Shown here piece by piece: positions 22,907-36,500 of a DNA stretch of 64,000 nt. The stretch's first letter is position 1, and each line of letters starts with the position of its first letter. The notes beneath the pieces are model-generated. The model was not told the origin of the DNA, did not search any database, and saw only the letters and a program-made list of their open reading frames with translations. The translations under genes and the position numbers were made by a program. This DNA comes from Acanthosepion lycidas. Lineage: Eukaryota > Mollusca > Cephalopoda > Sepiida > Sepiidae. The stretch is from contig OZ010611.1 of assembly GCA_963932145.1 (NCBI GenBank), positions 57,545,292 through 57,609,291 on the forward strand. The letters run 5' to 3'.

Positions 22907-24913
22907 TCTAAATCTTGGTTGAAATTATTTTTCATTCTAATTCATAGAAATGGAGTAGCGTGCAATGGTGTCCTCTCATACAACAGTGAGTTAGGAGAAA
23001 AAATTGTGGGCACAAAATGGGTGATCAGTGTCTTATTCTCTTCTGTTTTTCTTGTCATTAGCTTTTTCTTCTATATTTAACTTTATATAGAGGCTAGGCC
23101 CCCCTCTAAATCTTGGTTGAAATTATTTTTCATTCTAATTCATAGAAATGGAGCAACGTGCAATGGTGTCGTCTCATACAACAGTGATTTAGGAGAAATA
23201 ATTTGTTGGCACAAAATGGGTGATCAGTGTCTTATTCTCTTCTGTTTGTGCCTTGTCTTTAGCTTTTTCTTCTATATTTAACATTATGTAGAGGCTAGGC
23301 CCCTTTCTAAATCTTGGTTGAAATTATTTTTCATTCTAATTGATAGAAATGGAGTAGCGTGCAATGGTGTCATCTCATACAACAGTGAGTTCGGAGAAAA
23401 AATTTGTGGGCACAAAATGGGTGATCAGTGTCTTATTCTCTTCTGTTTGTGCCTTGTCTTTAGCTTTTTCTTCTATATTTAAATTTATGTAGAGGCTAGG
23501 CCCCTTTCTAAATTTTGGTTGAAATTATTTTTCATTCTAATTCATAGAAATGGAGTAGCGTGCAATGGTGTCGTCTCATACAACAGTGAGTTAGGAGAAA
23601 AAATTTGTGCGCACAAGATGGGTGACCAGTGTCTTATTCTCTTCTGTTTGTGCCTTGTCTTTAGCTTTTTCTTCAATATTTAAATTATGTAGAGGCAAGG
23701 CCCCCCTCTAAATCTGGATTGAAATTATTTTTCATTCTAATTCATAGAAATGGAGTAGCGTGCAATGGTGTCATCTCATAAAACAGTGAGTTAGGAGAAA
23801 AAATTTGTGGGCACAAAATGGGTGATCAGTGTCTTATTCTCTTCTGTTTGTGCCTTGTCTTTAGCTTTTTCTACTATATTTAACTTTATGTAGAGGCTAG
23901 GCTCCATTCTAAATCTTGGTTGAAATTATTTTTCATTCTATTTCATAGAAATGGAGTAGCGTGCAATGGGGTCGTCTCATACAACAGTGAGTTAGGAGAA
24001 AAAATTTGTGAGCACAAAATGGGTGATCAGTGTCTTATTCTCTTCTGTTTGTGCCTTGTCTTTTGCTTTTTCTTCTATATTTAACTTTAAGTAGAGGCTA
24101 GGCCCCCCTCTAAATCTTGGTTGAAATTATTTTTCATTCTAATTAATAGAAATGGAGTAGCGTGCAATGGTGTCGTCTCAAACAACAGTGAGTTAGGAGA
24201 AAAAATTTGTTCGCACAAAATGGGTGATCAGTGTCTTATTCTCTTCTGTTTGTGCCTTGTCTTTAGCTTTTTCTTCTATATTTAACTTTACGTAGAGGCT
24301 AGGCCCCTTTCTAAATCTTGGTTGAAATTATTTTTCATTCGAATTCATAGAAATGGAGTAGCGTGCAATAGTGTCGTCTCATACAACAGTGAGATAGGAG
24401 AAAAAATTTGTGGGCACAAAATGGGTGATCAGTGTCTTATTCTCTTCTGTTTGTGGCTTGTCTTTAGCTTTTTCTTCTATATTTAACTTTATGTAGAGGC
24501 TAGGCCCCTTTCTCAATCTTGGTTGAAATTATTTTTCATTCTAATTGATAGAAATGGAGTAGCGTGCAATGGTGTCATCTCATACAACAGTGAGTTAGGA
24601 GAAAAAATTTGTGGGCACAAAATGGGTGATCAGTGTCTTATTCTCTTCTGTTTGTGCCTGGTCTTTAGCTTTTTCTTCTATATTTAACTTTATGTAGAGG
24701 CTAGGCCCCTTTCTAAATCTTGGTTGAAATTATTTTTCATTCTAATTCATAGAAATGGAGTAGCGTGCAATGGTGTCGTCTCATACAACAGTGAGTTAGG
24801 AGAAAAAATTTGTGGGCACAAAATGGGTGATCAGTGTCTTATTCTCTTCTGTTTGTGCCTTGTCTTTAGCTTTTTCTTCTATATTTAACTTTAAGTAGAG
24901 GCTAGGCCTCCCC
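22907..24913. repeat. Degenerate monomers between HOR blocks
   Basis: Monomers here carry scattered indels, for example AAAAATTGTGGG with one base lost (about 23,003) and TGTTTTTCTTGTCATTAGC with three bases lost (about 23,045), plus TTTAAATTATG with losses near 23,682. A block-K-like pair (CTCCATTCT at 23,902; GTTCGCAC at 24,209) lies near the end. The AACTTTCTG to TTTTTCTTGTCATTAG stretch (about 22,880-23,095) is found again at about 28,910-29,120, roughly 30 monomers away. Confidence 0.8.
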
Positions 24914-26723
24914 TCTAAATCTTGGTTGAAATTATTTTTCATTCTAATTAATAGAAATGGAGTAGCGTTCAATGGTGTCGTCTCATACAACAGTGAGTTG
25001 GGAGAAAAAATTTGTGCGCACAAGATGGGTGACCAGTGTCTTATTCTCTTCTCTTTGTGCCTTGTCTTTAGCTTTTTCTACTATATTTAACTTTATGTAG
25101 AGGCTAGGCTCCATTCTAAATCTTGGTTGAAATTATTTTTCATTCTATTTCATAAAAATGGAGTAGCGTGCAATGGTGTCGTCTCATACAACAGTGAGTT
25201 AGGAGAAAAAATTTGTGAGCACAAAATGGGTGATCAGTGTCTTATTCTCTTCTGTTTGTGCCTTGTCTTTTGCTTTTTCTTCTATATTTAACTTTAAGTA
25301 GAGGCTAGGCCCCCCTCTAAATCTTGGTTGAAATTATTTTTCATTCTAATTAATAGAAATGGAGTAGCGTGCAATGGTGTCGTCTCAAACAACAGTGAGT
25401 TAGGAGAAAAAATTTGTTCGCACAAAATGGATGATCAGTGTCTTATTCTCTTCTGTTTGTGCCTTGTCTTTAGCTTTTTCTTCTATATTTAACTTTATGT
25501 AGAGGCTAGGCCCCCCTCTAAATCTTGGTTGAAATTATTTTTCATTCTAATTCATAGAAATGGAGTAGCGTGCAATTGTGTCCTCTCATACAACAGTGAG
25601 TTAGGAGAAAAAATTTGTGGGCACAAAATGGGTGATCAGTGTCTTATTCTCTTCTGTTCGTGCCTTGTCATTAGCTTTGTCTTCTATATTTAACTTTATA
25701 TAGAGGCTAGGCCCCCCTCTAAATCTTGGTTTAAATTATTTTTCATTCTAATTCATAGAAATGTAGTAGCGTTCAATGGTGTCGTCTCAAACAACAGTGA
25801 GTTAGTAGAAAAAATTTGTTGGCACAAAATGGGTGATCAGTGTCTTATTCTCTTCTGTTTGTGCCTTGTCTTTAGCTTTTTCTTCTATATTTAACTTTAT
25901 GTAGAGGCTAGGCCCCTTTGTAAATCTTGGTTGAAATTATTTTTCATTCTAATTCATAGAAATGGAGTAGCGTGCAATAGTGTCATCTCATACAACAGTG
26001 AGTTAGGAGAAAAAATTTGTGGGCACAAAATGGGTGATCAGTGTCTTATTCTCTTCTGTTTGTGCCTTGTCTTTAGCTTTTTCTTCTATATTTAACTTTA
26101 TGTAGAGGCTAGGCCTGCCTCTAAATCTTGGTTGAAATTATTTTTCATTCTAATTAATAGAAATGGAGTAGCGTGCAATGGTGTCGTCTCATACAACAGT
26201 GAGTTAGGAGAATAAATTTGTTGGCACAAAATGGGTGATCATTGTCTTATTCTCTTCTGTTTGTGCCTTGTCTTTAGCTTTTTCTTCTATATTTAACTTT
26301 ATGTAGAGGCTAGGCCCCTTTCTCAATCTTGGTTGAAATTATTTTTCATTCTAATTGATAGAAATGGAGTAGCGTGCAATGGTGTCATCTCATACAACAG
26401 TGAGTTAGGAGAAAAAATTTGTGGGCACAAAATGGGTGATCAGTGTCTTATTCTCTTCTGTTTGTGCCTTGTCTTTAGCTTTTTCTTCTATATTTAACTT
26501 TATGTAGAGGCTAGGCCCCTTTCTAAATCTTGGTTGAAATTATTTTTCATTCTAATTCATAGAAATGGAGTAGCGTGCAATGGTGTCATCTCATACAACA
26601 GTGAGTTAGGAGAAAAAATTTGTGGGCACAAAATGGGTGATCAGTGTCTTATTCTCTTCTGTTTGTGCCTTGTCTTTAGCTTTTTCTTCTATATTTAACT
26701 TTAAGTAGAGGCTAGGCCTCCCC
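24914..26723. repeat. 9-monomer HOR, copy 1 (1,810 bp)
   Basis: The unit opens after a one-base-longer junction, CCTCCCCTCT (24,907), and holds: GTGCGCACAAGATGGGTGACC; CTCCATTCT; TCTTTTGC with GTTCGCAC; TCCTCTCATAC with GTTCGTGCC; GTAGTAGCGTTC with GTTAGTAG; a TTTGTAAATC monomer; CCTGCCTCT with GATCATTG; CTCAATC with ATTGATAG; and a near-consensus monomer. The longer junction recurs at 26,717, giving 1,810 bp (9 x 201 plus 1). The extra base also creates the antisense open frame at 24,796-25,023, which I do not regard as a gene. Confidence 0.85.
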
Positions 26724-28520
26724 TCTAAATCTTGGTGGAAATTATTTTTCATTCTAATTAATAGAAATGGAGTAGCGTTCAATGGTGTCGTCTCATACAA
26801 CAGTGAGTTAGGAGAAAAAATTTGTGCGCACAAGATGGGTGACCAGTGTCTTATTCTCTTCTGTTTGTGCCTTGTCTTTAGCTTTTTCTTCTATATTTAA
26901 ATTATGTAGAGGCAAGGCCCCCCTCTAAATCTGGATTGAAATTATTTTTCATTCTAATTCATAGAAATGGAGTAGCGTGCAATGGTGTCATCTCATAAAA
27001 CAGTGAGTTAGGAGAAAAAATTTGTGGGCACAAAATGTGTGATCAGTGTCTTATTCTCTTCTGTTTGTGCCTTGTCTTTAGCTTTTTCTTCTATATTTAA
27101 CTTTATGTAGAGGCTAGGCTCCATTCTAAATCTTGGTTGAAATTATTTTTCATTCTATTTCATAGAAATGGAGTAGCGTGCAATGGTGTCGTCTCATACA
27201 ACAGTGAGTTAGGAGAAAAAATTTGTGAGCACAAAATGGGTGATCAGTGTCTTATTCTCTTCTGTTTGTGCCTTGTCTTTTGCTTTTTCTTCTATATTTA
27301 ACTTTAAGTAGAGGCTAGGCCCCCCTCTAAATCTTGGTTGAAATTATTTTTCATTCTAATTAATAGAAATGGAGTAGCGTGCAATGGTGTCGTCTCAAAC
27401 AACAGTGCGTTAGGAGAAAAAATTTGTTCGCACAAAATGGGTGATCAGTGTCTTATTCTCTTCTGTTTTTGCCTTGTCTTTAGCTTTTTCTTCTATATTT
27501 AACTTTATGTAGAGGCTAGGCCCCCCTCTAAATCTTGGTTGAAATTATTTTTCATTCTAATTCATAGAAATGGAGTAGCGTGCAATGGTGTCCTCTCATA
27601 CAACAGTGAGTTAGGAGAAAAAATTTGTGGGCACAAAATGGGTGATCAGTGTCTTATTCTCTTCTGTTCGTGCCTTGTCATTAGCTTTGTCTTCTATATT
27701 TAACTTTATATAGAGGCTAGGCCCCCCTCTAAATCTTGGTTGAAATTATTTTTCATTCTAATTCATAGAAATGTAGTAGCGTTCAATGGTGTCGTCTCAA
27801 ACAACAGTGAGTTAGTAGAAAAAATTTGTTGGCACAAAATGGGTGATCAGTGTCTTATTCTCTTCTGTTTGTGCCTTGTCTTTAGCTTTTTCTTCTATAT
27901 TTAACTTTATGTAGAGGCTAGGCCCCTTTCTAAATCTTGGTTGAAATTATTTTTCATTCTAATTCATAGAAATGGAGTAGCGTGCAATGGTGTCATCTCA
28001 TACAACAGTGAGTTAGGAGAAAAAATTTGTGGGCACAAAATGGGTGATCAGTGTCTTATTCTCTTCTGTTTGTGCCTTGTCTTTAGCTTTTTCTTCTATA
28101 TTTAACTTTATGTAGAGGCTAGGCCTGCCTCTAAATCTTGGTTGAAATTATTTTTCATTCTAATTAATAGAAATGGAGTAGCGTGCAATGGTGTCGGCTC
28201 ATACAACAGTGAGTTAGGAGAATAAATTTGTTGGCACAAAATGGGTGATCATTGTCTTATTCTCTTCTGTTTGTGCCTTGTCTTTAGCTTTTTCTTCTAT
28301 ATTTAACTTTATGTAGAGGCTAGGCCCCTTTCTAAATCTTGATTGAAATTATTTTTCATTCTAATTCATAGAAATGGAGTAGCGTGCAATGGTGTAATCT
28401 TATACAACAGTGAGTTAGGAGAAAAAATTTGTGGGCACAAAATAGGTGATCAGTGTCTCATTCTCTTCTGTTTGTGCCTTGTCTTTAGCTTTTTCTTCTA
28501 TATTTAACTTTATGTAGAGG
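26724..28520. repeat. 9-monomer HOR, copy 2 (with an inserted monomer)
   Basis: This repeats the series of the previous 1.8 kb, with one monomer added after the first: AGGCAAGG, CTGGATTG and CATAAAACAG, also seen at about 23,690 and 30,530. CTCCATTCT lies at 27,119, GTTCGCAC at 27,426 and GTTCGTGCC near 27,666. After the GATCATTG monomer (near 28,250) the order changes. The first monomer reads GGTGGAAATT, as does the related one at 30,338, so those two share a more recent ancestor than the copy at 24,914. Confidence 0.82.
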
Positions 28521-31500
28521 CTAGGCCACTTTCTAAATCTTGTTTGAAATTATTTTTCATTCTAATTCATAGAAATGGAGTAGCGTGCAATGGTGTCATC
28601 TCATACAACAGTGAGTTAGGAGAAAAAATTTGTGGGCACAAAATGGGTGATCAGTGTCTTATTCTCTTCTGTTTGTGCCTTGTCTTTAGCTTTTTCTTCT
28701 ATATATAACTTTATGTAGAGGCCAGGCCCGCCTCTAAATCTTGGTTGAAATTATTTTCCATTCTAATTAATAGAAATGGAGTAGCGTGCAATGGTGTCGT
28801 CTCATACAACAGTGAGTTAGGAGAAAAAATTTGTGGGCACAAAATGGGTGATCAGTGTCTTATTCTCTTCTGTTTGTGCCTTGTCTTTAGCTTTTTCTTC
28901 TATATTTAACTTTCTGTAGAGGCTAGGCCCCTTTCTAAATCTTGGTTGAAATTATTTTTCATTCTAATTCATAGAAATGGAGTAGCGTGCAATGGTGTCC
29001 TCTCATACAACAGTGAGTTAGGAGAAAAAATTGTGGGCACAAAATGGGTGATCAGTGTCTTATTCTCTTCTGTTTTTCTTGTCATTAGCTTTTTCTTCTA
29101 TATTTAACTTTATATAGAGGCTAGGCCCCCCTCTAAATCTTGGTTGAAATTATTTTTCATTCTAATTCATAGAAATGTAGTAGCGTTCAATGGTGTCGTC
29201 TCATACAACAGTGAGTTATGAGAAAAAATTTGTGCGCACAAAATGGGTGATCAGTGTCTTATTCTCTTCTGTTTGTGCCTTGTCTTTAGCTTTTTCTTCT
29301 ATATTTAAATTATGTAGAGGCTAGGCCCCCCTCTAAATCTTGGTTGAAATTATTTTTCATTCTAATTAATAGAAATGGAGTAACGTGCAATGGTGTCGTC
29401 TCAAACAACAGTGAGTTAGGAGAAAAAATTTGTTCGCACAAAATGGGTGATCAGTGACTTATTCTCTTCTGTTTGTGCCTTGTCTTTAGCTTTTTCTTCT
29501 ATATTTAACTTTATGTAGAGGCTAGGCCCCCCTCAAAATCTTGGTTGAAATTATTTTTCATTCTAATTCATAGAAATGGAGTAACGTGCAATGGGGTCGT
29601 CTCATACAACAGTGATTTAGGAGAAATAATTTGTTGGCACAAAATGGGTGATCAGTGACTTATTCTCTTCTGTTTGTGCCTTGTCTTTAGCTTTTTCTTC
29701 TATATTTAACATTATGTAGAGGCTAGGCCCCTTTCTAAATCTTGGTTGAAATTATTTTTAATTCTAATTCATAGAAATGGAGTAGCGTGCAATGGTGTCG
29801 TCTCATACAACAGTGAGATAGGAGAAAAAATTTGTGGGCACAAAATGGGTGATCAGTGTCTTATTCTCTTCTGTTTGTGCCTTGTCTTTAGCTTTTTCTT
29901 CTATATTTAACTTTATGTAGAGGCTAGGCCCCTTTCTAAATCTTGGTTGAAATTATTTTTCATTCTAATTGATAGAAATGGAGTAGCGTGCAATGGTGTC
30001 ATCTCATACAACAGTGAGTTAGGAGAAAAAATTTGTGGGCACAAAATGGGTGATCAGTGTCTTATTCTCTTCTGTTTGTGCCTTGTCTTTAGCTTTTTCT
30101 TCTATATTTAACTTTATGTAGAGGCTAGGCCCCTTTGTAAGTCTTGGTTGAAATTATTTTTCATTCTAATTCATAGAAATGGAGTAGCGTGCAATGGTGT
30201 CGTCTCATACAACAGTGAGTTAGGAGAAAAAATTTGTGGGCACAAAATGGGTGATCAGTGTCTTATTCTCTTCTGTTTGTGCCTTGTCTTTAGCTTTTTC
30301 TTCTATATTTAACTTTAAGTAGAGGCTAGGCCTCCCCTCTAAATCTTGGTGGAAATTATTTTTCATTCTAATTAATAGAAATGGAGTAGCGTTCAATGGT
30401 GTCGTCTCATACAACAGTGAGTTAGGAGAAAAAATTTGTGCGCACAAGATGGGTGACCAGTGTCTTATTCTCTTCTGTTTGTGCCTTGTCTTTAGCTTTT
30501 TCTTCTATATTTAAATTATGTAGAGGCAAGGCCCCCCTCTAAATCTGGATTGAAATTATTTTTGATTCTAATTCATAGAAATGGAGTAGCGTGCAATAGT
30601 GTCGTCTCATACAACAGTGAGATAGGAGAAAAAATTTGTGGGCACAAAATGGGTGATCAGTGTCTTATTCTCTTCTGTTTGTGCCTTGTCTTTAGCTTTT
30701 TCTTCTATATTTAAATTATGTAGAGGCAAGGCCCCCCTCTAAATCTGGATTGAAATTATTTTTGATTCTAATTCATAGAAATGGAGTAGCGTGCAATGGT
30801 GTCATCTCATAAAACAGTGAGTTAGGAGAAAAAATTTGTGGGCACAAAATGGGTGATCAGTGTCTTATTCTCTTCTGTTTGTGCCTTGTCTTTAGCTTTT
30901 TCTACTATATTTAACTTTATGTAGAGGCTAGGCTCCATTCTAAATCTTGGTTGAAATTATTTTTCATTCTATTTCATAGAAATGGAGTAGCGTGCAATGG
31001 TGTCGTCTCATACAACAGTGAGTTAGGAGAAAAAATTTGTGAGCACAAAATGGGTGATCAGTGTCTTATTCTCTTCTGTTTGTGCCTTGTCTTTAGCTTT
31101 TTATTCTATATTTAACTTTATGTAGAGGCTAGGCCCCCCTCAAAATCTTGGTTGAAATTATTTTTCATTCTAATTCATAGAAATGGAGTAGCGTGCAATG
31201 GTGTCGTCTCATACAACAGTGATTTAGGAGAAATAATTTGTTGGCACAAAATGGGTGATCAGTGTCTTATTCTCTTCTGTTTGTGCCTTGTCTTTAGCTT
31301 TTTCTTCTATATTTAACATTATGTAGAGGCTAGGCCCCTTTCTAAATCTTGGTTGAAATTATTTTTCATTCTAATTCATAGAAATGGAGTAGCGTGCAAT
31401 GGTCTCGTCTCATACAACAGTGAGATAGGAGAAAAAATTTGTGGGCACAAAATGGGTGATCAGTGTCTTATTCTCTTCTGTTTGTGCCTTGTCTTTAGCT

Positions 31501-32947
31501 TTTTCTTCTATATTTAACTTTATATAGAGGCTAGGTCCCCCTCTAAATCTTGGTTGAAATTATTTTTCATTCTAATTCATAGAAATGGAGTAGCGTGCAA
31601 TGGTGTCGTCTCATACAACAGTGAGTTAGGAGAAAAAATTGGTGGGCACAAAATGGGTGATCAGTGTCTTATTCTCTTCTGTTTGTGCGTTTCTTTAGCT
31701 TTTTCTTCTATATTTAACTTTATATAGAGGCTAGGCCCCCCTCTAAATCTTGGTTGAAATTATTTTTCATTCTAATTCATAGAAATGGAGTAGCGTGCAA
31801 TGGTGTCGTCTCATACAACAGTGAGTTAGGAGAAAAAATTGGTAGGCACAAAATGGGTGATCAGTGTCTTATTCTCTTCTATTTGTGCCTTGTCTTTAGC
31901 TTTTTCTTCTATATTTAACTTTATGTAGAGGCTAGGCCCCTTTCTAAATCTTGGTTGAAATTATTTTTCATTCTAATTCATAGAAATGGAGTAGCGTGCA
32001 ATGGTGTCCTCTCATAAAACAGTGAGTTAAGAGAAAAAATTTGTGGGCACAAAATGGGTGATCAGTGTCTTATTCTCTTCTGTTTGTGCCTAATCTTTAG
32101 CTTTTTCTTCTATATTTAACTTTATATAGAGGCTAGACCCCCCTTTAAATCTTGGTTGAAATTATTTTTCATTCTAATTCATAGAAATGGAGTAGCGTGC
32201 AATGGTGTCGTCTCATACAACAGTGAGTTAGGAGAAAAAATTGGTGGGCACAAAATGGGTGATCAGTGTCTTATTCTCTTTTGTTTGTGCCTTGTCTTTA
32301 GCTTTTTCTTCCATATTTAACTTTATGTAGAGGCTAGGCCCCTTTCTAAATCTTGGTTGAAATTATTTTTCATTCTAATTCATAGAAATGGAGTAGCATG
32401 CAATGGTGTCGTCTCATACAACAGTGAGTTAGGAGAAAAAATTTGTGGGCACAAAATGGGTGATCAGTGTCTTATTCTCTTCTGTTTGTGCCTTGTCTTT
32501 AGCTTTTTCTTCTATATTTAAATTTATGTAGAGGCTAGGCCCCTTTCTAAATCTTGGTTGAAATTATTTTTCATTCTAATTCATAGAAATGGAGTAGCGT
32601 TCAATGGTGTCCTCTCATACAACAGTGAGTTAGGAGAAAAAATTTGTGGGCACAAAATGGGTGATCAGTGTCTTATTCTCTTCTGTTTGTGCCTTGTCTT
32701 TAGCTTTTTCTTCTATATTTAACTTTATGTAGAGGCTAGGCCCCCCTCAAAATCTTGGTTGAAATTATTTTTCATTCTAATTCATAGAAATGGAGTAGCG
32801 TGCAATGTTGTCGTCTCATACAACAGTGATTTAGGAGAAATAATTTGTTGGCACAAAATGGGTGATCAGTGTCTTATTCTCTTCTGTTTTTGCCTTGTCT
32901 TTAGCTTTTTCTTCTATATTTAACTTTATGTAGAGGCTAGGCCCCTT
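28521..32947. repeat. Mosaic monomer region with partial copies of neighbouring units
   Basis: Pieces of the 22.9-28.5 kb units recur here in new order: the TTTTTCTTGTCATTAG segment (about 29,075), GTTCGCAC (29,432), GATTTAGGAGAAATAA (about 29,613 and 31,220), the CCTCCCCTCT junction (30,331), AGGCAAGG with CTGGATTG twice in succession (about 30,525 and 30,727), and CTCCATTCT (30,933). From about 31,500 several monomers share AAAAATTGGTGGGCAC or its GGTAGGCAC form and TTTATATAGAGG. No clean higher-order period is visible by eye. Confidence 0.78.
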
Positions 32948-32984
32948 TCTAAATCTTGGTTGAAATTATTTTTCATTCTAATTC

Positions 32985-33500
32985 ATAGAAATGTAGTAGC
33001 GTGCAATGGTGTCGTCTCATACAACTGTGAGTTAGCATATAAAATTTGTGGGCACTAAATGGGTGATCAGAGTCTTATTCTCTTCTGTTTATGCCTTGTC
33101 TTTAGCTTTTTCTTCTATATTTAAATTTATGTAGAGGCTAGGCCCCCCTCTAAATCTTGGTTGCCATTATTTTTCATTCTAATTAATAGAAATGGAGTAG
33201 CGTGCAATGGTGTCGTCTCATACAACTGTGAGTTAGCCGATAAAATTTGTGGGCACAAAATGTGTGATCAGTCTCTTATTCTCTTCTGTTTATGCCTTGT
33301 CTTTAGCTTTTTCTTCTATATTTAACTTTATGTAGAGGCTAGGCCCCTTTCTAAATCTTGGTTGGAATTATTTTTCATTCTAATTCATAGAAATGGAGTA
33401 GCGTGCAATGGTGTCGTCTCATACAACAGTGAGTTAGGAGAAAAAATTTGTGGGCACAAAATGGGTGATCAGTGTCTTATTCTCTTCTGTTTGTGCCTTG
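32985..33500. repeat. Dispersed copy of the A-B-C monomers from the 2.8-11.4 kb domain
   Basis: AGCATATAAAA with CACTAAATGGG and CAGAGTCTT (A), then TTGCCATT with GCCGAT and AGTCTCTT (B), then TTGGAATT (C) occur here in the order found at 5,428, 8,845 and 11,056. The GCCGAT mark excludes the two older units (2,815 and 4,021) as source. Flanking monomers belong to the local type, and the 201-bp register is kept on both sides. The nearest relative lies about 22 kb away. In-register transfer by gene conversion or by double exchange fits best. Confidence 0.88.
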
Positions 33501-36500
33501 TCTTTAGCTTTTTCTTCTATATTTAAATTTATGTAGAGGCTAGGCCCCTTTCTAAATCTTGGTTGAATTTATTTTTCATTCTAATTCATAGAAATGGAGT
33601 AGCGTGCAATGGTGTCGTCTCATACAACAGTGAGTTAGGAGAAAAAATTTGTGGGCACAAAATGGGTGATCAGTGTCTTATTCTCTGCTGTTTGTGCCTT
33701 GTCTTTAGCTTTTTCTTCTATATTTAACTTTAAGTAGAGGCTAGGCCCCCCTCTAAATCTTGGTTGAAATTATTTTTCATTCTAATTAATAGAAATGGAG
33801 TAGCGTGCAATGGTGTCGATTCATACAACAGTGAGTTAGGAGAAAAAATTTGTGTGCACAAAATGGGTGACCAGTGTCTTATTCTCTTCTGTTTGTGCCT
33901 TGTCTTTAGCTTTTTCTTCTATATTTAACTTTATGTAGAGGCTAGGCCCCACTCTAAATCAGGGTTGAAATTATTTTTCATTCCAATTCATAGAAATGGA
34001 GTAGCCTGCAATGGTGTCGTCTCATACAACAGTGAGTCAGGAGAAAAAATTTGTGGGCACAAAATGGGTGATCAGTGTCTTATTCTCTTCTGTTTTTGCC
34101 TTGTCTTTAGCTTTTTCTTCTATATTTAACTTTATGTAGAGGCTAGGCCCCTTTCTAAATCTTGGTTGAAATTATTTTTCATTCTAATTCATAGAAATGG
34201 AGTAGCGTGCAATGGTGTCGTCTCATACAACAGTGAGTTAGGAGAAAACATTTGTGGGCACAAAATGGGTGATCAGTGACTTATTCTCTTCTGTTTGTGC
34301 CTTGTCTTTAGCTTTTTCTACTATATTTAACTTTATATAGAGGCTAGGCCCCCCTCTAAATCTTGGTTGAAATTATTTTTCATTCTAATTCATAGAAATG
34401 GAGTAGCGTGCAATGGTGTCGTCTCATACAACAGTGAGTTAGGAGAAAAAATTTGTGGGCACAAAATTGGTGATCAGTGTCTTATTCTCTTCTGTTTGTG
34501 CCTTGTCTTTAGCTTTTTCTTCTATATTTAACTTTATGTAGAGGCTAGGCCCCTTTCTAAATCTTGGTAGAAATTATTTTTCATTGTAATTCATAGAAAT
34601 GGAGTAGCGTGCAATGGTGTCATCTCATACAACAGTGAGTTAGGAGAAAAAATTTGTTGGCACAAAATGGGTGATCAGTGTCTTATTCTCTTCTGTTTGT
34701 GCCTTGTCTTTAGCTTTTTCTTCTATATTTAACTTTATGTAGAGTCTAGGCCCCCCTCTAAATCTTGGTTGAAATTATTTTTCATTCTAATTAATAGAAA
34801 TGGAGTAGCGTGCAATGGTGTCGTCTCATACAACAGTGAGTTAGGAGAAAAAATTTGTGGGCACAAAATGGGTGATCAGTGCCTTATTCTCTTCTGTTTT
34901 TGCCTTGTCTTTAGCTTTTTCTTCTATATTTAACTTTATGTAGAGGCTAGGCCCCTTTCTAAATCTTGGTTGAAATTATTTTTCATTCTAATTCATAGAA
35001 ATGGAGTAGCGTGCAATGGTGTCGTCTCATACAACAGTGAGTTAGGAGAAAAAATTTGTGGGCACAAAATGGGTGATCAGTGTCTTATTCTCTGCTGTTT
35101 GTGCCTTGTCTTTAGCTTTTTCTTCTATATTTAACTTTAAGTAGAGGCTAGGCCCCCCTCGAAATCTTGGTTGAAATTATTTTTCATTCTAATTAATAGA
35201 AATGGAGTAGCGTGCAATGGTGTCGATTCATACAACAGTGAGTTAGGAGAAAAAATTTGTGTGCACAAAATGGGTGACCAGTGTCTTATTCTCTTCTGTT
35301 TGTGCCTTGTCTTTAGCTTTTTCTTCTATATTTAACTTTATGTAGAGGCTAGGCCCCACTCTAAATCTTGGTTGAAATTATTTTTCATTCTAATTTATAG
35401 AAATGGAGTAGCGTGCAATGGTGTCGTCTCATACAACAGTGAGATAGGAGAAAAAATTTGTGGGCACAAAATGGGTGATCAGTATCTTATTCTCTTCTGT
35501 TTGTGCCTTGTCTTTAGCTTTTTCTTCTATATTTAACTTTATATAGAGGCTAGGCCCCCCTCTAAATCTTGGTTGAAATTATTTTTCATTCTAATTTATA
35601 GAAATGGAGTAGCGTGCAATGGTGTCGTCTCATACAACAGTGAGATAGGAGAAAAAATTTGTGGGCACAAAATGGGTGTTCAGTATCTTATTCTCTTCTG
35701 TTTGTGCCTTGTCTTTAGCTTTTTCTTCTATATTTAACTTTATGTAGAGGCTAGGCCCCTTTCTAAATCTTGGTTGAAATTATTATTCATTCTAATTCAT
35801 AGAAATGGAGTAGCGTGCAATGGTGTCGTCTCATACAACAGTGAGTTAGGAGAAAAAATTTGTGGGCACAAAATGGGTGATCAGTGTCTTATTCTCTTCT
35901 GTTTGTGCCTTGTCTTTAGCTTTTTCTTCTATATTTAAATTTATGTAGAGGCTAGGCCCCTTTCTAAATCTTGGTTGAAATTATTTTTCATTCTAATTCA
36001 TAGAAATGGAGTAGCGTGCAATGGTGTCCTCTCATACAACAGTGAGTTAGGAGAAAAAATTTGTGGGCACAAAATGGGTGATCAGTGTCTTATTCTCTTC
36101 TGTTTGTGCTTGTCTTTAGCTTTTTCTTCTATATTTAAATTTATATAGAGGCTAGTGCCCCCTCTAAATCTTGGTTGAAATTATTTTTCATTCTAATTCA
36201 TACAAATGGAGTAGCGTGCAATGGTGTCGTCTCATACAACAGTGAGTTAGGAGAAAAAATTGGTGGGCACAAAATGGGTGATCAGTGTCTTATTCTCTTC
36301 TGTTTGTGCCTTGTCTTTAGCTTTTTCTTCTATATTTAACTTTATGTAGAGGCTAGGCCCCTTTCTAAATCTTGGTTGAAATTATTTTTCATTCTAATTC
36401 ATAGAAATGGAGTAGCGTTCAATGGTGTCGTCTCATACAACAGTGAGTTAGGAGAAAAAATTTGTGGGCACAAAATGGGTGATCAGTGTCTTATTCTCTT

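Noticed and set aside
24796-25023. Open frame of 75 codons on the - strand, with near-identical frames at 26,606-26,833 and 30,220-30,447
   Set aside because: All three lie across the one-base-longer CCTCCCCTCT junction, which joins two antisense frames. Conservation among the three reflects duplication of the HOR unit and not selection for protein.
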